Assembly (NCBI RefSeq): GCF_022376445.1
Contig: NW_025955043.1
Span: 107,220 to 171,219 of the forward strand
Source: Fomitopsis serialis
Taxonomy: Eukaryota; Basidiomycota; Agaricomycetes; Polyporales; Fomitopsidaceae
Direction of reading: 5' to 3'
DNA length: 64,000 bases
Shown here: positions 1 to 10,686 of the stretch, one piece after another
How positions within the stretch are numbered: the stretch's first letter is position 1
Layout of the letters: the number at the start of each line of letters is the position of its first letter
Notes under the pieces: model-generated
Told to the model about the DNA's origin: nothing
What the model saw: the letters and a program-made list of their open reading frames with translations, nothing else
The model's database searches: none
Position numbers and translations under genes: made by a program

Positions 1-1245
1 AGGTAACATGACAAAATCATCCAAAATGTGACAAAGGATCAAAGAACCTGATAAACAGTGACTGTACCTTTATTTCCAGTACATATCTTAGGTGGGGAGA
101 CCACAATATTTGGGGGATCGCAAGGCTGTATACACAAATGCACATCACAACACAGAGGGATAGTGATGCCATGAGCAGAGCCTTTTGAAATCCACCATAT
201 CCCAATGGGTCACCCCAATGTAGCAGGATTACTGTGGGTCAACATTGAGCAGAAACTCAGGGTAGACAACAATTTAACTGAAACACAGGCAAGATGTGGC
301 ATTGTGCAATGAATATGAATAGTCTGCTACATAGACTAGCCTCAGAGAAGAGGAGCATATTAGGTTGATTTACTAATCATCATCACTGAATACTGCCTTA
401 TGTCACAGGTTTCTCACCAACATATGATAAATAGGGCCAGGGGATGAACATGACCAGCCCATGATGTGGACATTTTCATTGAGAGCTTAATGCATTGCTA
501 GTTAGTAAGTGACACAACTGGGACCATGATCTCTTATAAACAGCATGATCATAGCCCTACTACATTGCTGAAATCCTGGATTTAGTAAATTAACTAACAA
601 TGCATCTATGCAAAATGTAAAACTGAAACTGCAGGTCTAGTGTTCATCTCAAAAGGCCCTTGACACAGTATCCATATTGATTCTTCTTATGCTATCAGGA
701 GTGGTCATGTCACAGATGCCTAGCAAAAGATTAAAGTAAACAGTATCACTGGCTGTCCAACATGGACAATTACATGGTAAGATTCAGTCTGGTCATATTT
801 TGTATTTCAGCTCATAGATACATGGCACTGGAGTAGCTATCATTGTGAGTTAGAAAGATGAGGTCAGCATGATGGCACCCTCACTGTAATGCACTTGTTG
901 TCATCATTTTGACAACTTCAGCAGTCTGTGTATCTTTCATTGGAGCATAACTTAATGATAAATGTCAAACTTTGTCTTCTGGTTGCTGAAAGGGAACTTT
1001 ACCATACTGTCATTGCAAAGAACTCTGGTGCAAGCTTCAGGATTACCATATAGGCTGTTAAACTGTGGGAGATACACAGTACAGACTACATGACTAGCAG
1101 TTACCATTCTCTACTGCTGGATTAGCACTGCAGTAGTCCATGGGTCACATGGGTTCATGGGTCAGATTTTGGCTACCCATACCCATACCCATGCATACCC
1201 ATACCCATGACCCACATGGGTTATCCATACCCATGCAATGCACTA
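1..1245. repeat. Left arm of a 3.2-kb palindrome
   Basis: Base p of this arm is complementary to base 3169-p of the right arm, with no gap from the window edge to 1245. All stretches I compared (1-20, 17-205, 240-480, 1120-1245) match exactly. The arm may continue to the left of the window. It is AT-rich and holds no convincing gene: the 62-codon ORF it shares with the right arm shows no recognisable domain. Its inner end is a short ACCCAT-rich mini-element. It could be the terminal inverted repeat of a foldback or DNA element, or a recent inverted duplication. Confidence 0.9.
1123..1245. repeat. ACCCAT-rich mini-element, copy 1
   Basis: About 120 bp starting TAGCACTGCAGTAG, filled with ACCCAT/ATGGGT hexamers, and ending TGCAATGCACTA. 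Read from the other strand the right end is TAGTGCATTGCA, which loosely resembles the left end. The same terminus recurs at 1924, about 3775, 29229 and 41196. Confidence 0.6.
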
Positions 1246-1923
1246 CTTGTCCCTTGGCTTCTACCACAACCTCCTCAGTCTAATGCCGCTTTGCGGCATG
1301 TTCAGGTGATGAAACCACCTAAATCATCCATTAGCAAACAAGGAGAATGCATGCTGCATTGTCAAGAAAACAATGTTCTGAGCCATAGCAGGTTACTTTG
1401 CGGAAGCAGAGCCATCGGTGCACAAGGGTGTCTGTCACAAGTGAGTGCAAAGATGACTTAGGTTAACTTGACATTTGCTAGTCTGTGTGGACAGATGCAC
1501 TGTACTTGATCCCAGTGGTATACACAAGAAACACATTGATGATGGTGCCAACAGCAACAACACAACAGATCAACACAACAGAAATTGTCCCAGTGATGAG
1601 CAAACACAACGGCATGGAGGGAAGACAAAAATGAGCAGAAAACACAACTCAAGGCTTCCCCTTCCGCTTAACCCTCTGCGGCCTCTTACCCTTTGCCATT
1701 GCAGTCTGCTTGCCTGTCAAATGGGACAAAGGGTGTGCACCCTCTACGTATTCTTCATTGGCTTCATCCAACTTCTCGACTGACTCATCTTCATCTCCAA
1801 TGTCTCATAGCGCGACGAGGAGGGAGGCGGACCACATGAATTCCAGAAGGCGTCCAGGTGACATCTCTTTGCATTGTCATGAATAGAAGGTTCAGCAGGT
1901 TTTGCTTGCTTACGCCTCTGAGT
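1246..1923 (-). other. Palindrome spacer with a possible C-terminal coding scrap
   Basis: The 678-bp unique centre of the palindrome. On the minus strand, at about 1800 down to 1655, an open stretch encodes an acidic segment (begins IGDEDESVEKLDEANEEY) followed by a very basic tail (ends KRPQRVKRKGKP) and a TGA stop. This looks like the end of a nuclear protein, but the upstream part is in another frame and I cannot name it. No transposase motif was seen. Confidence 0.3.
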
Positions 1924-2046
1924 TAGTGCATTGCATGGGTATGGATAACCCATGTGGGTCATGGGTATGGGTATGCATGGGTATGGGTATGGGTAGCCAA
2001 AATCTGACCCATGAACCCATGTGACCCATGGACTACTGCAGTGCTA
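1924..2046. repeat. ACCCAT-rich mini-element, copy 2
   Basis: Mirror copy of 1123-1245 at the inner end of the right arm. It begins TAGTGCATTGCATGGG and is full of ATGGGT hexamers. The two copies sit exactly at the arm/spacer junctions. Confidence 0.6.
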
Positions 2047-3168
2047 ATCCAGCAGTAGAGAATGGTAACTGCTAGTCATGTAGTCTGTACTGTGTATCTC
2101 CCACAGTTTAACAGCCTATATGGTAATCCTGAAGCTTGCACCAGAGTTCTTTGCAATGACAGTATGGTAAAGTTCCCTTTCAGCAACCAGAAGACAAAGT
2201 TTGACATTTATCATTAAGTTATGCTCCAATGAAAGATACACAGACTGCTGAAGTTGTCAAAATGATGACAACAAGTGCATTACAGTGAGGGTGCCATCAT
2301 GCTGACCTCATCTTTCTAACTCACAATGATAGCTACTCCAGTGCCATGTATCTATGAGCTGAAATACAAAATATGACCAGACTGAATCTTACCATGTAAT
2401 TGTCCATGTTGGACAGCCAGTGATACTGTTTACTTTAATCTTTTGCTAGGCATCTGTGACATGACCACTCCTGATAGCATAAGAAGAATCAATATGGATA
2501 CTGTGTCAAGGGCCTTTTGAGATGAACACTAGACCTGCAGTTTCAGTTTTACATTTTGCATAGATGCATTGTTAGTTAATTTACTAAATCCAGGATTTCA
2601 GCAATGTAGTAGGGCTATGATCATGCTGTTTATAAGAGATCATGGTCCCAGTTGTGTCACTTACTAACTAGCAATGCATTAAGCTCTCAATGAAAATGTC
2701 CACATCATGGGCTGGTCATGTTCATCCCCTGGCCCTATTTATCATATGTTGGTGAGAAACCTGTGACATAAGGCAGTATTCAGTGATGATGATTAGTAAA
2801 TCAACCTAATATGCTCCTCTTCTCTGAGGCTAGTCTATGTAGCAGACTATTCATATTCATTGCACAATGCCACATCTTGCCTGTGTTTCAGTTAAATTGT
2901 TGTCTACCCTGAGTTTCTGCTCAATGTTGACCCACAGTAATCCTGCTACATTGGGGTGACCCATTGGGATATGGTGGATTTCAAAAGGCTCTGCTCATGG
3001 CATCACTATCCCTCTGTGTTGTGATGTGCATTTGTGTATACAGCCTTGCGATCCCCCAAATATTGTGGTCTCCCCACCTAAGATATGTACTGGAAATAAA
3101 GGTACAGTCACTGTTTATCAGGTTCTTTGATCCTTTGTCACATTTTGGATGATTTTGTCATGTTACCT
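1924..3168. repeat. Right arm of the palindrome
   Basis: Reverse complement of 1-1245 (p + q = 3169 throughout). Its outer end at 3168 coincides with the pairing partner of window base 1, so the true outer boundary cannot be judged here. Confidence 0.9.
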
Positions 3169-3633
3169 TGCTTTGACCCATTTAATTGACCTCTCCTCTC
3201 CATTGTTCTTGCATGTATATAAGTTGCTTGCATAACAGCCTACTGCCCTCATGTATATGCCTCCCATCTAATTGATGTATGTCCTGGCTTGCAAAACTGG
3301 AAACTCCACCTTCTATGTTGTGATTGACCATGCAGTCAGTGGGGTTGTTCTCAAAGTGGTAGCAGTAGATATGCACCATAAAACTGTCCTGCTTTGCTGC
3401 CCCATCATTGGACTGCAGGCTGTCTGGGACACTGTTCAAAGAGAACAGCCCCTAGTCACATCCATCTCCATGGCCCAGTGTCAGCTCTGTGGGGTTATTC
3501 ATCCAATTGGCAAGCCAGTTGTGAGTCTGGTCTGAGCTCACTTGGCCAGTATGATACTGATCAACACACCCCATATCTTGCCAATTATGTTACCCATCAT
3601 GCAAAATTATGAGTACAATGAACTGCACATAGA
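3169..3633. other. AT-rich stretch without recognisable gene
   Basis: Short overlapping ORFs only (largest 87 codons), with no motif and no splice pattern I could defend. Confidence 0.5.
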
Positions 3634-3775
3634 TCTACCCATGATGGTACCCATACCCAAGGGTACCCATGATACCCATGCAAAACCCATACCCATGCCA
3701 TGGGTATGCAACCCATGTGGGTATGGGTATGGGTATGCCCTCAGACACCCATGGGTACACCCACACTATGCACTA
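3634..3775. repeat. ACCCAT-rich mini-element, copy 3
   Basis: Dense tacccat/atgggta repeats arranged so that the two halves are roughly inverted, ending TATGCACTA, close to the TGCAATGCACTA terminus of the other copies. The left boundary is approximate. Confidence 0.5.
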
Positions 3776-3781
3776 CTCTGA

Positions 3782-4021
3782 GTGTCCTCCTTCCCCCAGT
3801 TAAATGCATTGTTCTCGTCCACATCACGCCACACTTTCCTTTTTTGTCCACCTTCCTAATGTGTTGCATCCTATACTCCCTGCATGAGCACACCATCCTT
3901 TCGTTATTCTTACAAACCTCACCTCATGACGTGAAAATTGACTATCTGTTATGTATATAAGACCCTACGTTGTACAGCTCACCTTAGTGTACCTTCGGAG
4001 ACCAATCCAGTCTTATAACCT
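3782..4021 (+). repeat. Possible LTR fragment
   Basis: C/T-rich 5' part, then a TATA-like gtatataa at 3953-3960 and about 60 bp of leader-like sequence directly upstream of an integrase-like scrap. The arrangement resembles a U3-R region, but no second LTR was found. Confidence 0.25.
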
Positions 4022-4279
4022 GTGTGGACCATTGCACGCTTCTCCCCCTTGTATCATCACCACCTGCCTCTTCAGGTGTGTGAACACTACAATCAAAAGA
4101 ATTGGGTCTCACGGCTGCCTGTGATCGAATTTGCACTTAACTTGGCCCATTCGGAAAGCACAGGCTACACACCATTCTTCCTTAACTGGCGGGTACAAGA
4201 TCTTTGTACAGCTGTGGGCACAGGATCAGCAATGCCCGTATCAGTTCAGCTCGTACGACTCCGTGACGGGCATCACTGA
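4022..4279 (+). pseudogene. Ty3/Gypsy integrase core scrap
   Basis: The open frame contains, at about codons 19-56 (roughly 4076-4190), a stretch like the C-terminal part of the Ty3/Gypsy integrase catalytic core: NQKNWVSRLPVIEFALN followed by ESTGYTPFFLNW. In the family this lies just after the DDE glutamate. No RT, protease or upstream integrase frame is attached and the frame loses similarity after about codon 60. A short relic of an old LTR retrotransposon, unrelated by frame to the better preserved element at 8-18 kb. Confidence 0.6.
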
Positions 4280-5470
4280 GCTCAGAGGTCTTTGGAACAT
4301 CTGGCTGCCCCTGAGATACCACTGGCAATGGTGAGCCTCGGCAGTGAGCTGTGCACCTTGAGCTTCAATTATTTCATGAAGGGGATCTTCCACCTGATGG
4401 AGAACATTGAGGGTGGGGCACTCAGACAACTTCTGCCATTCTTCAAAGCCCATGCCATGGAACATGCCAGCAGTGTAAGCCCCTGTGGAAATGGTGACCT
4501 TGCGAGCAGTGTGCATCACATCTAGGCAAAAAAGCAGCCAGCTCATCCTGCCCATTGTACTTGGGCAGCAGACACTAATTAACATATGTTAGCGATGAGA
4601 TACAAACAGGGGCCTTGGGACTCACCACACCGTGCCCCTTCCCAATATACTCTTCTGGGCCCCAATGATTACAGACCCCCTCATGAAGCTTGTTGAGGTC
4701 ATCATCCCTGTGGAAAAGATACAGCTCAGCAGAGACCTTTCTGAGCAAGATTTCAAGCCCGTGCAAGACACCACTGAAGAGGATGTGACTTTCATCATCT
4801 GGTGAGGGGATAAACTTGTAGTCCAGCAGACTCTGGTCCATGTTCTTGAAGTTTGGTACCACCAAAGTGGTGCAGGCACTCTCATTGATGTTGATAATGA
4901 TCCAAATGACTTTTTGGTACACTTTTCGACTGTCTTCCAATCCCTCAGTGCAATTGTTCTTGACCTGTGACATGTGAACATGAGCTATCAGGCCCCAATG
5001 AACAATTTCCCACCTTCTCAAACACATCTTCCATAGTCTCACAAACACACGCCTCAAACTCTATGATGTCAACATTTGTATTGTGAACCTCTCCATCAGA
5101 CATGTACACATTGCATGGTGGATTGATATGGATTGATGTCACAAGATCTGGGATCTTGAATTGCATGTGTCCGTCACTGCAGAGGATGCCTAATGTATGT
5201 CCACCATCTAGGACTAACTGCAGGGAGCTCAATTTCATACAAGGCTGTACTTCCTTTGCAACCCGCAGCGTCAACACTGTGAATTGCATCCTGGTGAAGG
5301 GGGCTTGTCCTGGTCATCACCAGCTCTGAATCATCTGTATTGTACTCAAAGGTTGATTGAGGATAAGTTGAGCTGTCATAAGAATGGTAAACCTTTGAAG
5401 ATGTACAAGATTGCTTGCAAGACAGGGTGATAGTCACCCAGGTGTTACAGGAGCTCCTCCCACCCTTCAA
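4241..5470 (-). pseudogene. Unidentified minus-strand coding region in pieces
   Basis: Four overlapping minus-strand open frames (5174-5470, 4945-5289, 4575-5057, 4241-4585) read like one protein interrupted by introns or frameshifts. Protein-like parts include a segment starting SLQLVLDGGHTLGILCSDG and one containing DYKFIPSPDDESHILFSG. I do not recognise the family. The PBS-like site at 5820 on the same strand makes a decayed retroelement interior possible, but there is no zinc knuckle, protease or RT motif. Confidence 0.3.
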
Positions 5471-5819
5471 GCAGAAATTTGGTGACCTGGTACATGCATA
5501 ACATCATTAGACAACACAAGCAACCTTAAGAAAGGACAGCCTACAGTGCGCTTAGCCTGAATGTAAGGGAAGGTTGTGAAGAGCCTGTCCAGTGCATACG
5601 GCACTGTACAGTTGTCTCAACTAGTAGTTGCTGTCTCCGTGGTAGACCTCCAAAGTAATATTGCTCCAGACCTCACAACTACGTCTGCGGTGCATGTTGA
5701 TATTGATTCTGCATGTGCCACTGCAAAGTGGTGGATGGGATGGAAGGTGACTCACCTGTTGTGCACGCATGACAACACAAAGCTGTAGGCTGAGCGGAGG
5801 AAGCAGGAATAGGGTACCA

Positions 5820-5838
5820 CCCCTCGCAGTGGGCTCCA
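5820..5838 (-). other. PBS-like site of a second LTR element
   Basis: The + strand reads CCCCTCGCAGTGGGCTCCA, a tRNA-3'-end-like sequence ending CCA. It differs by one base from the primer binding site at 21132-21150. On the minus strand it follows an LTR-like end (...CTACACA at 5841) after a 2-nt gap. This suggests an old minus-strand LTR element with its 5' LTR to the right. No matching LTR partner was found. Confidence 0.4.
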
Positions 5839-5840
5839 GT

Positions 5841-8093
5841 TGTGTAGCTTGAGTGCATCTTGCTCCTGGGCACGATGTTCGAGGGGCAGGACAATCTGTT
5901 GCTTCAGGGATGGAAGTGACATGGGTGGAAAGGGGAAGATGTACGACGATGGAGGGGATGAGTGCCAATGACAGACCTCGTAATATGCCTATTGCTCGCT
6001 GTCCTTGTCTTCAGTTCTCCAACTTGAAGCCTCCTCTCGTGTGTGCTCCTGGCTGATTCTGCTGTCTCCTCTGAGTCACTTTGTCTGGGCTCTGTATGTC
6101 CTTGTTCTCGTCCTTCTGTAAACACTATGCTCATTCCTTAGTCACTGAACTCATTCTGCGGTATCTCGGACCTTGTTCCGTATTTGCTGTGCTTGTTCTG
6201 CTGGTTGCTAGGCTCATTCCGCGAGTCTGTGGCACTGATTCTTGATAGCCTGAGTCAGTCAACATTGACCAACCCAGGGAGGCACTCCCAGCTCCAGAAA
6301 ATATGATGAGAACACTGTGAGCTAGGCTTGCAGTTGTCTAGAATATGATCCCTGAGGTACGAAGGAATCATTCTTATGACTGCTGAGAATGTAATGCTTA
6401 GCATGGAGCCCAATGCAGAAGGTCTTTCCCACAGTGCATGTGACTGTTTGAGCGCCAGATAACCAAAGATAAGTAACACTTACTATGCCATCATTAGCTG
6501 TGTTTCAAATTTCAGACTCCCAGACGACGCAACTTGCACCAACACACCCAAACAAGTGCTGTGGCTGACAATTCCCTATGGACTGGGGGCTCCTGTAACG
6601 TCTAGCTTGGAGCCCAATATGGAAAGTGGTGAACATGGCATGTGACCTGACCGCTGGCACTGGGCTCCAATATATTCAATCACTTTTTGCAACAGTAAGC
6701 ACCCACAAATGGGTATGGCAATTATATAGTCAACTTGTAGCCCTTGTTTCATAGAGTCTACAGTAATATTGTTGGGCCCCAGTAGTGGCTAGTTAGGCCA
6801 GAAAATGCAAAATACAAAAAAGCACAAGAGACTTTGCAGAATTCAAACTGCTCATTTTCACCCTAGATATGTAGCACATGACCCATACAGTATAGCCATG
6901 TGTGTCAGACATCATGAAAATGCCTTATGGTGCCACAACAGAGCTCAGAATGGGCAAGGACTGCTATTTCATGCTTGCACATGGTATTATTGCTTACCTT
7001 CCATATATGGTAACATAATGTAAACATCACAGGCCTCAGCAACATGCCATAGTACTCTATGAATATCTTCTGATTTATCTGCTATTTATGGAACACCAGA
7101 CATTCACTTCAGTGAGAATTACAGGTTACTCACCATTTAAAGCAATGTGGGCTTTTGTGATACTTCTTGTGCAAAAGCCCTCCCACAACTTGCCTGGAAT
7201 GTGTATTTTCCTGGATAACATTAGTTACAGATCACAGGTATACATACCTCTGTTGCACTAAAAAAGGCACAATGGCCACTGTGTCTAGCCAGTCACATGA
7301 TCCATGACGTGGGGTCGCAGCACCCGCAGCAGTGTTTTACCACTGCAAGTGCTGGAGAACATCCAATTGACTGGGAGATACATTCCTGGAATGTGTTCTG
7401 GGAATGCCCCTGTGGAACACCCCTAGGAACGCTGGTCACAGAGTGACAGAGGGCAAAGTGTACGTAGCAGCCTATGTCATAAGCAGGTATTTCCTAATCT
7501 GGAAGTCACTATGTATACTTAGAATGCTTATTACACTGACTCTGTCACACATTTGTACAACTGTAAGAACTTGTGGTCTTGATTCTGCTGTAGATAAATG
7601 CAAGCTAGTGGCTCTACGTTCATGCAGACACAGCCATGTGTGTGCTCCTAATAGGTCTGATATATATTTACAATCACAACATAGTGGTTCTACTATTTTT
7701 CGTAGCATCTGCCTTATATAGCACACTGAATCAATGAGTGTAGGAATGTATACTGTTCTAATTGTTTTCAATACAAGCACAGAGCAGACAAACACAATGA
7801 TTGAGAAAATCACAAATGCCTATAGCTATGGAAAGATGCAAATATGCCAGTTGCTTGAACTGATGCAATCATGCACTCTGAATATTCCATCATTTTTACA
7901 GTATTTACTAGGCACACAAAGCACTTCCCAGTGTGAAATTGCCAATTGGGAGGGGACCTGCCATATGTAGTAATCCTGATTCAAGTTGTGTGATAGCTCC
8001 TGCTTCACTGGCACAGACCCTCCCATAATTTACCTAGCCTTCATAGTTCCTTATGCATGGAACTAAGCATGAACATGTGCAGGATATTCATTC
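5841..8093. other. AT-rich repeat debris; left flank of the inversion
   Basis: No ORF here shows a recognisable domain. Several short motifs recur (for example GGAGCCCAAT at about 6409 and 6609), suggesting old repeat remnants. The right end (tgagg at 8094-8098) is the left breakpoint of the proposed inversion, so this sequence was probably once contiguous with 18521-19565. Confidence 0.4.
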
Positions 8094-8444
8094 TGAGGCC
8101 ACATAACCTCCTTGTGTAGGCTCAGAGAAGCCCCAAATACCCCAGAAAATCATATTTCTGAGCACTCTGAAAGTGATGATGAAGCATATGAGGAAGAAGC
8201 TATTGTTATGGCAGCAGAAAGATCAGCCAAGACTACTCGTACAGCTAGGAGAGAAGTAATGGATCATGTCAGTATTCCACCAGCTAATTACAAGACCAAA
8301 GAACAATCAGCCAATAAATCCAGTAGTTCTACAAAAGCTGCTGATAGTGAAATTCCAACAGCTGTCAAACAATCTGTGAAGTCTTCTAGTAATAAAGAAG
8401 GTACAGATCAAACCTCAAAACTGGAGAAAACAACAGCCAATTGA
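8094..8444 (+). pseudogene. Gag-Pol linker, N-terminal part of pol frame
   Basis: Open from just after a TGA (8094-8096) to a TGA at 8442. It encodes a charged, low-complexity linker with EHSESDDEAYEEE and TTRTARREVMDH, the latter typical of the stretch between Gag and protease in Agaricomycete Gypsy polyproteins. If the inversion is undone, the gag frame enters this frame directly through that TGA. The frame ends early because an A4 run at about 8426-8430 appears to carry one extra A; beyond it the next frame continues as QPIDVHGPG. Confidence 0.7.
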
Positions 8445-8445
8445 T

Positions 8446-10686
8446 GTGCATGGGCCTGGTCCAGTTATTATAGATGATGATGCATTTATGGATGATGATA
8501 CTACTCATCCAGAAGGCCCACAGCCCAAATCCAACAAGCCTACAGTACAGAAGGATGCTAATAAACCAGCTCCATCTGTTAATAAACCAGAAGTCAAAAG
8601 AGTTCCCAGAAAATCAGATATTCAAGTTCATGTTGATACATCAGGAGTGTTGAGCAAAGTGCTGAGTACACCTATTACTCTAGCAGTAGGAGAGGTATTA
8701 GGAATATCCAAGGAAATGTCTCATCAATTACAAGAGGTACTGAAGCCCAAACAGCAGCCAAATTTGGTTGCATATTCATATAATACCAAGACTAGAGGAG
8801 CACTTATTAAATTGCCTATGATGTGTGATGGTCATCCATTCACAGCTATCATTGATACAGGTTCACAGCTCAATCTAGTCAACTCTAGACTTATTAAATC
8901 TGGAGTACTCAGAAGACCTGTTGACATGACAAAGAAAATTACTATATTTGATGCTAATGGAGGACACAAGACATTAAGTGGACTCATGCAAAAAGTAATA
9001 TTGCACTGTGAAGGAGATATGGCTCCTACAACAGTAAATGCATGGGTAACACAGGATGCTCCATTTGATTTCCTATTGGGTAGACCATGGCAAAGAGGAA
9101 ATCTAGTATCAATTGAAGAAAGAATTGATGGAACCTATATTGTATTCAGGCATAAAGAAACTGGGCAAGTTCAGTATGAGGTCCTAGTAGACCCAGCTGA
9201 TCAAGATCCTACAGGAGAATATAGTCCTGCAGTATGGCAAGCCATAGAGTCATTTGGTTTTGACTTTGAGCCAGATGGCAATGTTGGCACTTATCTAGCC
9301 AATGCATTCCCACAGAAGCTTACTAATGAAGGTGAAGAAGCATTTATTGGAATGACTATAGTACAAGAGGAGGTACAGCTACATTTTGAGTCACAAAACA
9401 CATTATTAGCCACTGAACTCAATGAGAAATGCATGCAAAAGCGCTCCATTAACGAAGTTGCCATAATCGACAAGGCCGAGCCTATCCCCGAGCCTTCGGG
9501 TACGGTAAGCACCCGAACCATCCTCGCCGCAACTCGCTTACCTCTTGCCAGCTCATCCCATGTACGAGAAAAGCCAGAAATATTTGGTAAGCGTGTTTTC
9601 ACTCGTGCTAATGCACTGATCGCGTTTCCGCAGCCCACAGATCTGGGAGAAAGTCGATGCAGTACATCGCTCGCACTCCCACTGACTCCGAGTGAATTAG
9701 CGCCCACGGAGCGATCCTCGAAAACCACCCAAGATAAAAGAAGTATAGCCTTGCAAAACAACAAAAGAGGGCCGGGTGCGTACGAGGTGAGTCTGGCGAG
9801 TCTCCTAACGTGTTCTGTCATGAAATCCGCAGATCCGAGCCGCTACAAAGGTGAGCCAGTCAATTTGCAGTATAGCTCAAACTACTCACCTACAAATACC
9901 CTCGAAATGAAGCTAGAAACGCGGTGTCCGACCAGCAGACTATCAGGTGAGCTCAGACGAGGTGAGACGAGCCTGACGCCTCGAAAATCTAGTCCTTATG
10001 CGACCATTTCAGACCTGACAAATTCACCGGGTATTCTGTGCCTGGGGATGATCCCAAACCGAAAAAGGTACGCTCTAACACGTTCTGATGCAGCAACTGA
10101 CCCCCAAAATGATGTAGGAGCTTCGTATGAGTGTTCTAGACATGTACGACACGCGCTACGAAGATCGCCGCTGCATGCGAACTCGCGGCAGTATTTTCTG
10201 CGCGTGGTAAGCACCCCAACTGACATCCGCGAGAACTTACAATCTTGTATCATAAACGCGCCATGTGTCATGCTCCGGGCATGCTATAAGAGTGCAAAGG
10301 TGAGTCCTGTACACTCGGACGAGCTGTTGTCTTGTTCACACCCTTTCTTTTCCGTTGCAGACATGTCCGCTTTTTTGCCAGTCGACTCTTCTCGCCCCGA
10401 CCTCGCCGGCTACCACTTGCACCCGCACCCCGTCGTCGCTGGGCGACACAACAACCCGAACACAATGCAATATGTCCTCCCTGCGCTGTACCCGTCAAAC
10501 ACCAACTACCTCCTGAGTCTTGGAGCTTTGCAGGTCTCGCATTTCACTGCAAAAGATGCTCTCGGCAACATCCTGGCCTCGTCCGATGGTGTAATCGAGT
10601 ACCCGCCTTACCAGACGACGCAAGGAGGGGATCTACCTTCACGATGCTACGGTTGTGTTCCACCGTGCAAACCAGGAGTTCGCTGA
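8446..10686 (+). pseudogene. Ty3 protease followed by GC-rich central domain
   Basis: A single 746-codon frame. Residues about 120-235 are a retropepsin-like protease: the catalytic AIIDTGSQLNLV is at about 8845-8880 (DTG at 8854-8862) and the partner motif DFLLGRPWQRGNL at about 9067. Up to about codon 330 the sequence is AT-rich and typical Gypsy. From about 9440 the composition turns GC-rich and the protein becomes unfamiliar, with basic and serine-rich stretches and a conserved-looking end (PDLAGYHLHPHPVVAGRHN, YVLPALYPSNTNYLLSLG). Splice-like gtaagc motifs occur, but the frame is open across them. The frame breaks at about 10622, where removing one G from the ggagggg run leads into the next open frame. 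Confidence 0.75.

Noticed and set aside
4241..5470. Gag of the element with the PBS at 5820
   Set aside because: No zinc knuckle or capsid-like motif was seen, so the frames were left unidentified.
9490..10380. Many small introns (ggtaagc, aggtgag, ttgcag) in the central domain of the Ty3 element
   Set aside because: The 746-codon frame stays open through all of them, so coding is the simpler reading; splicing remains untested.
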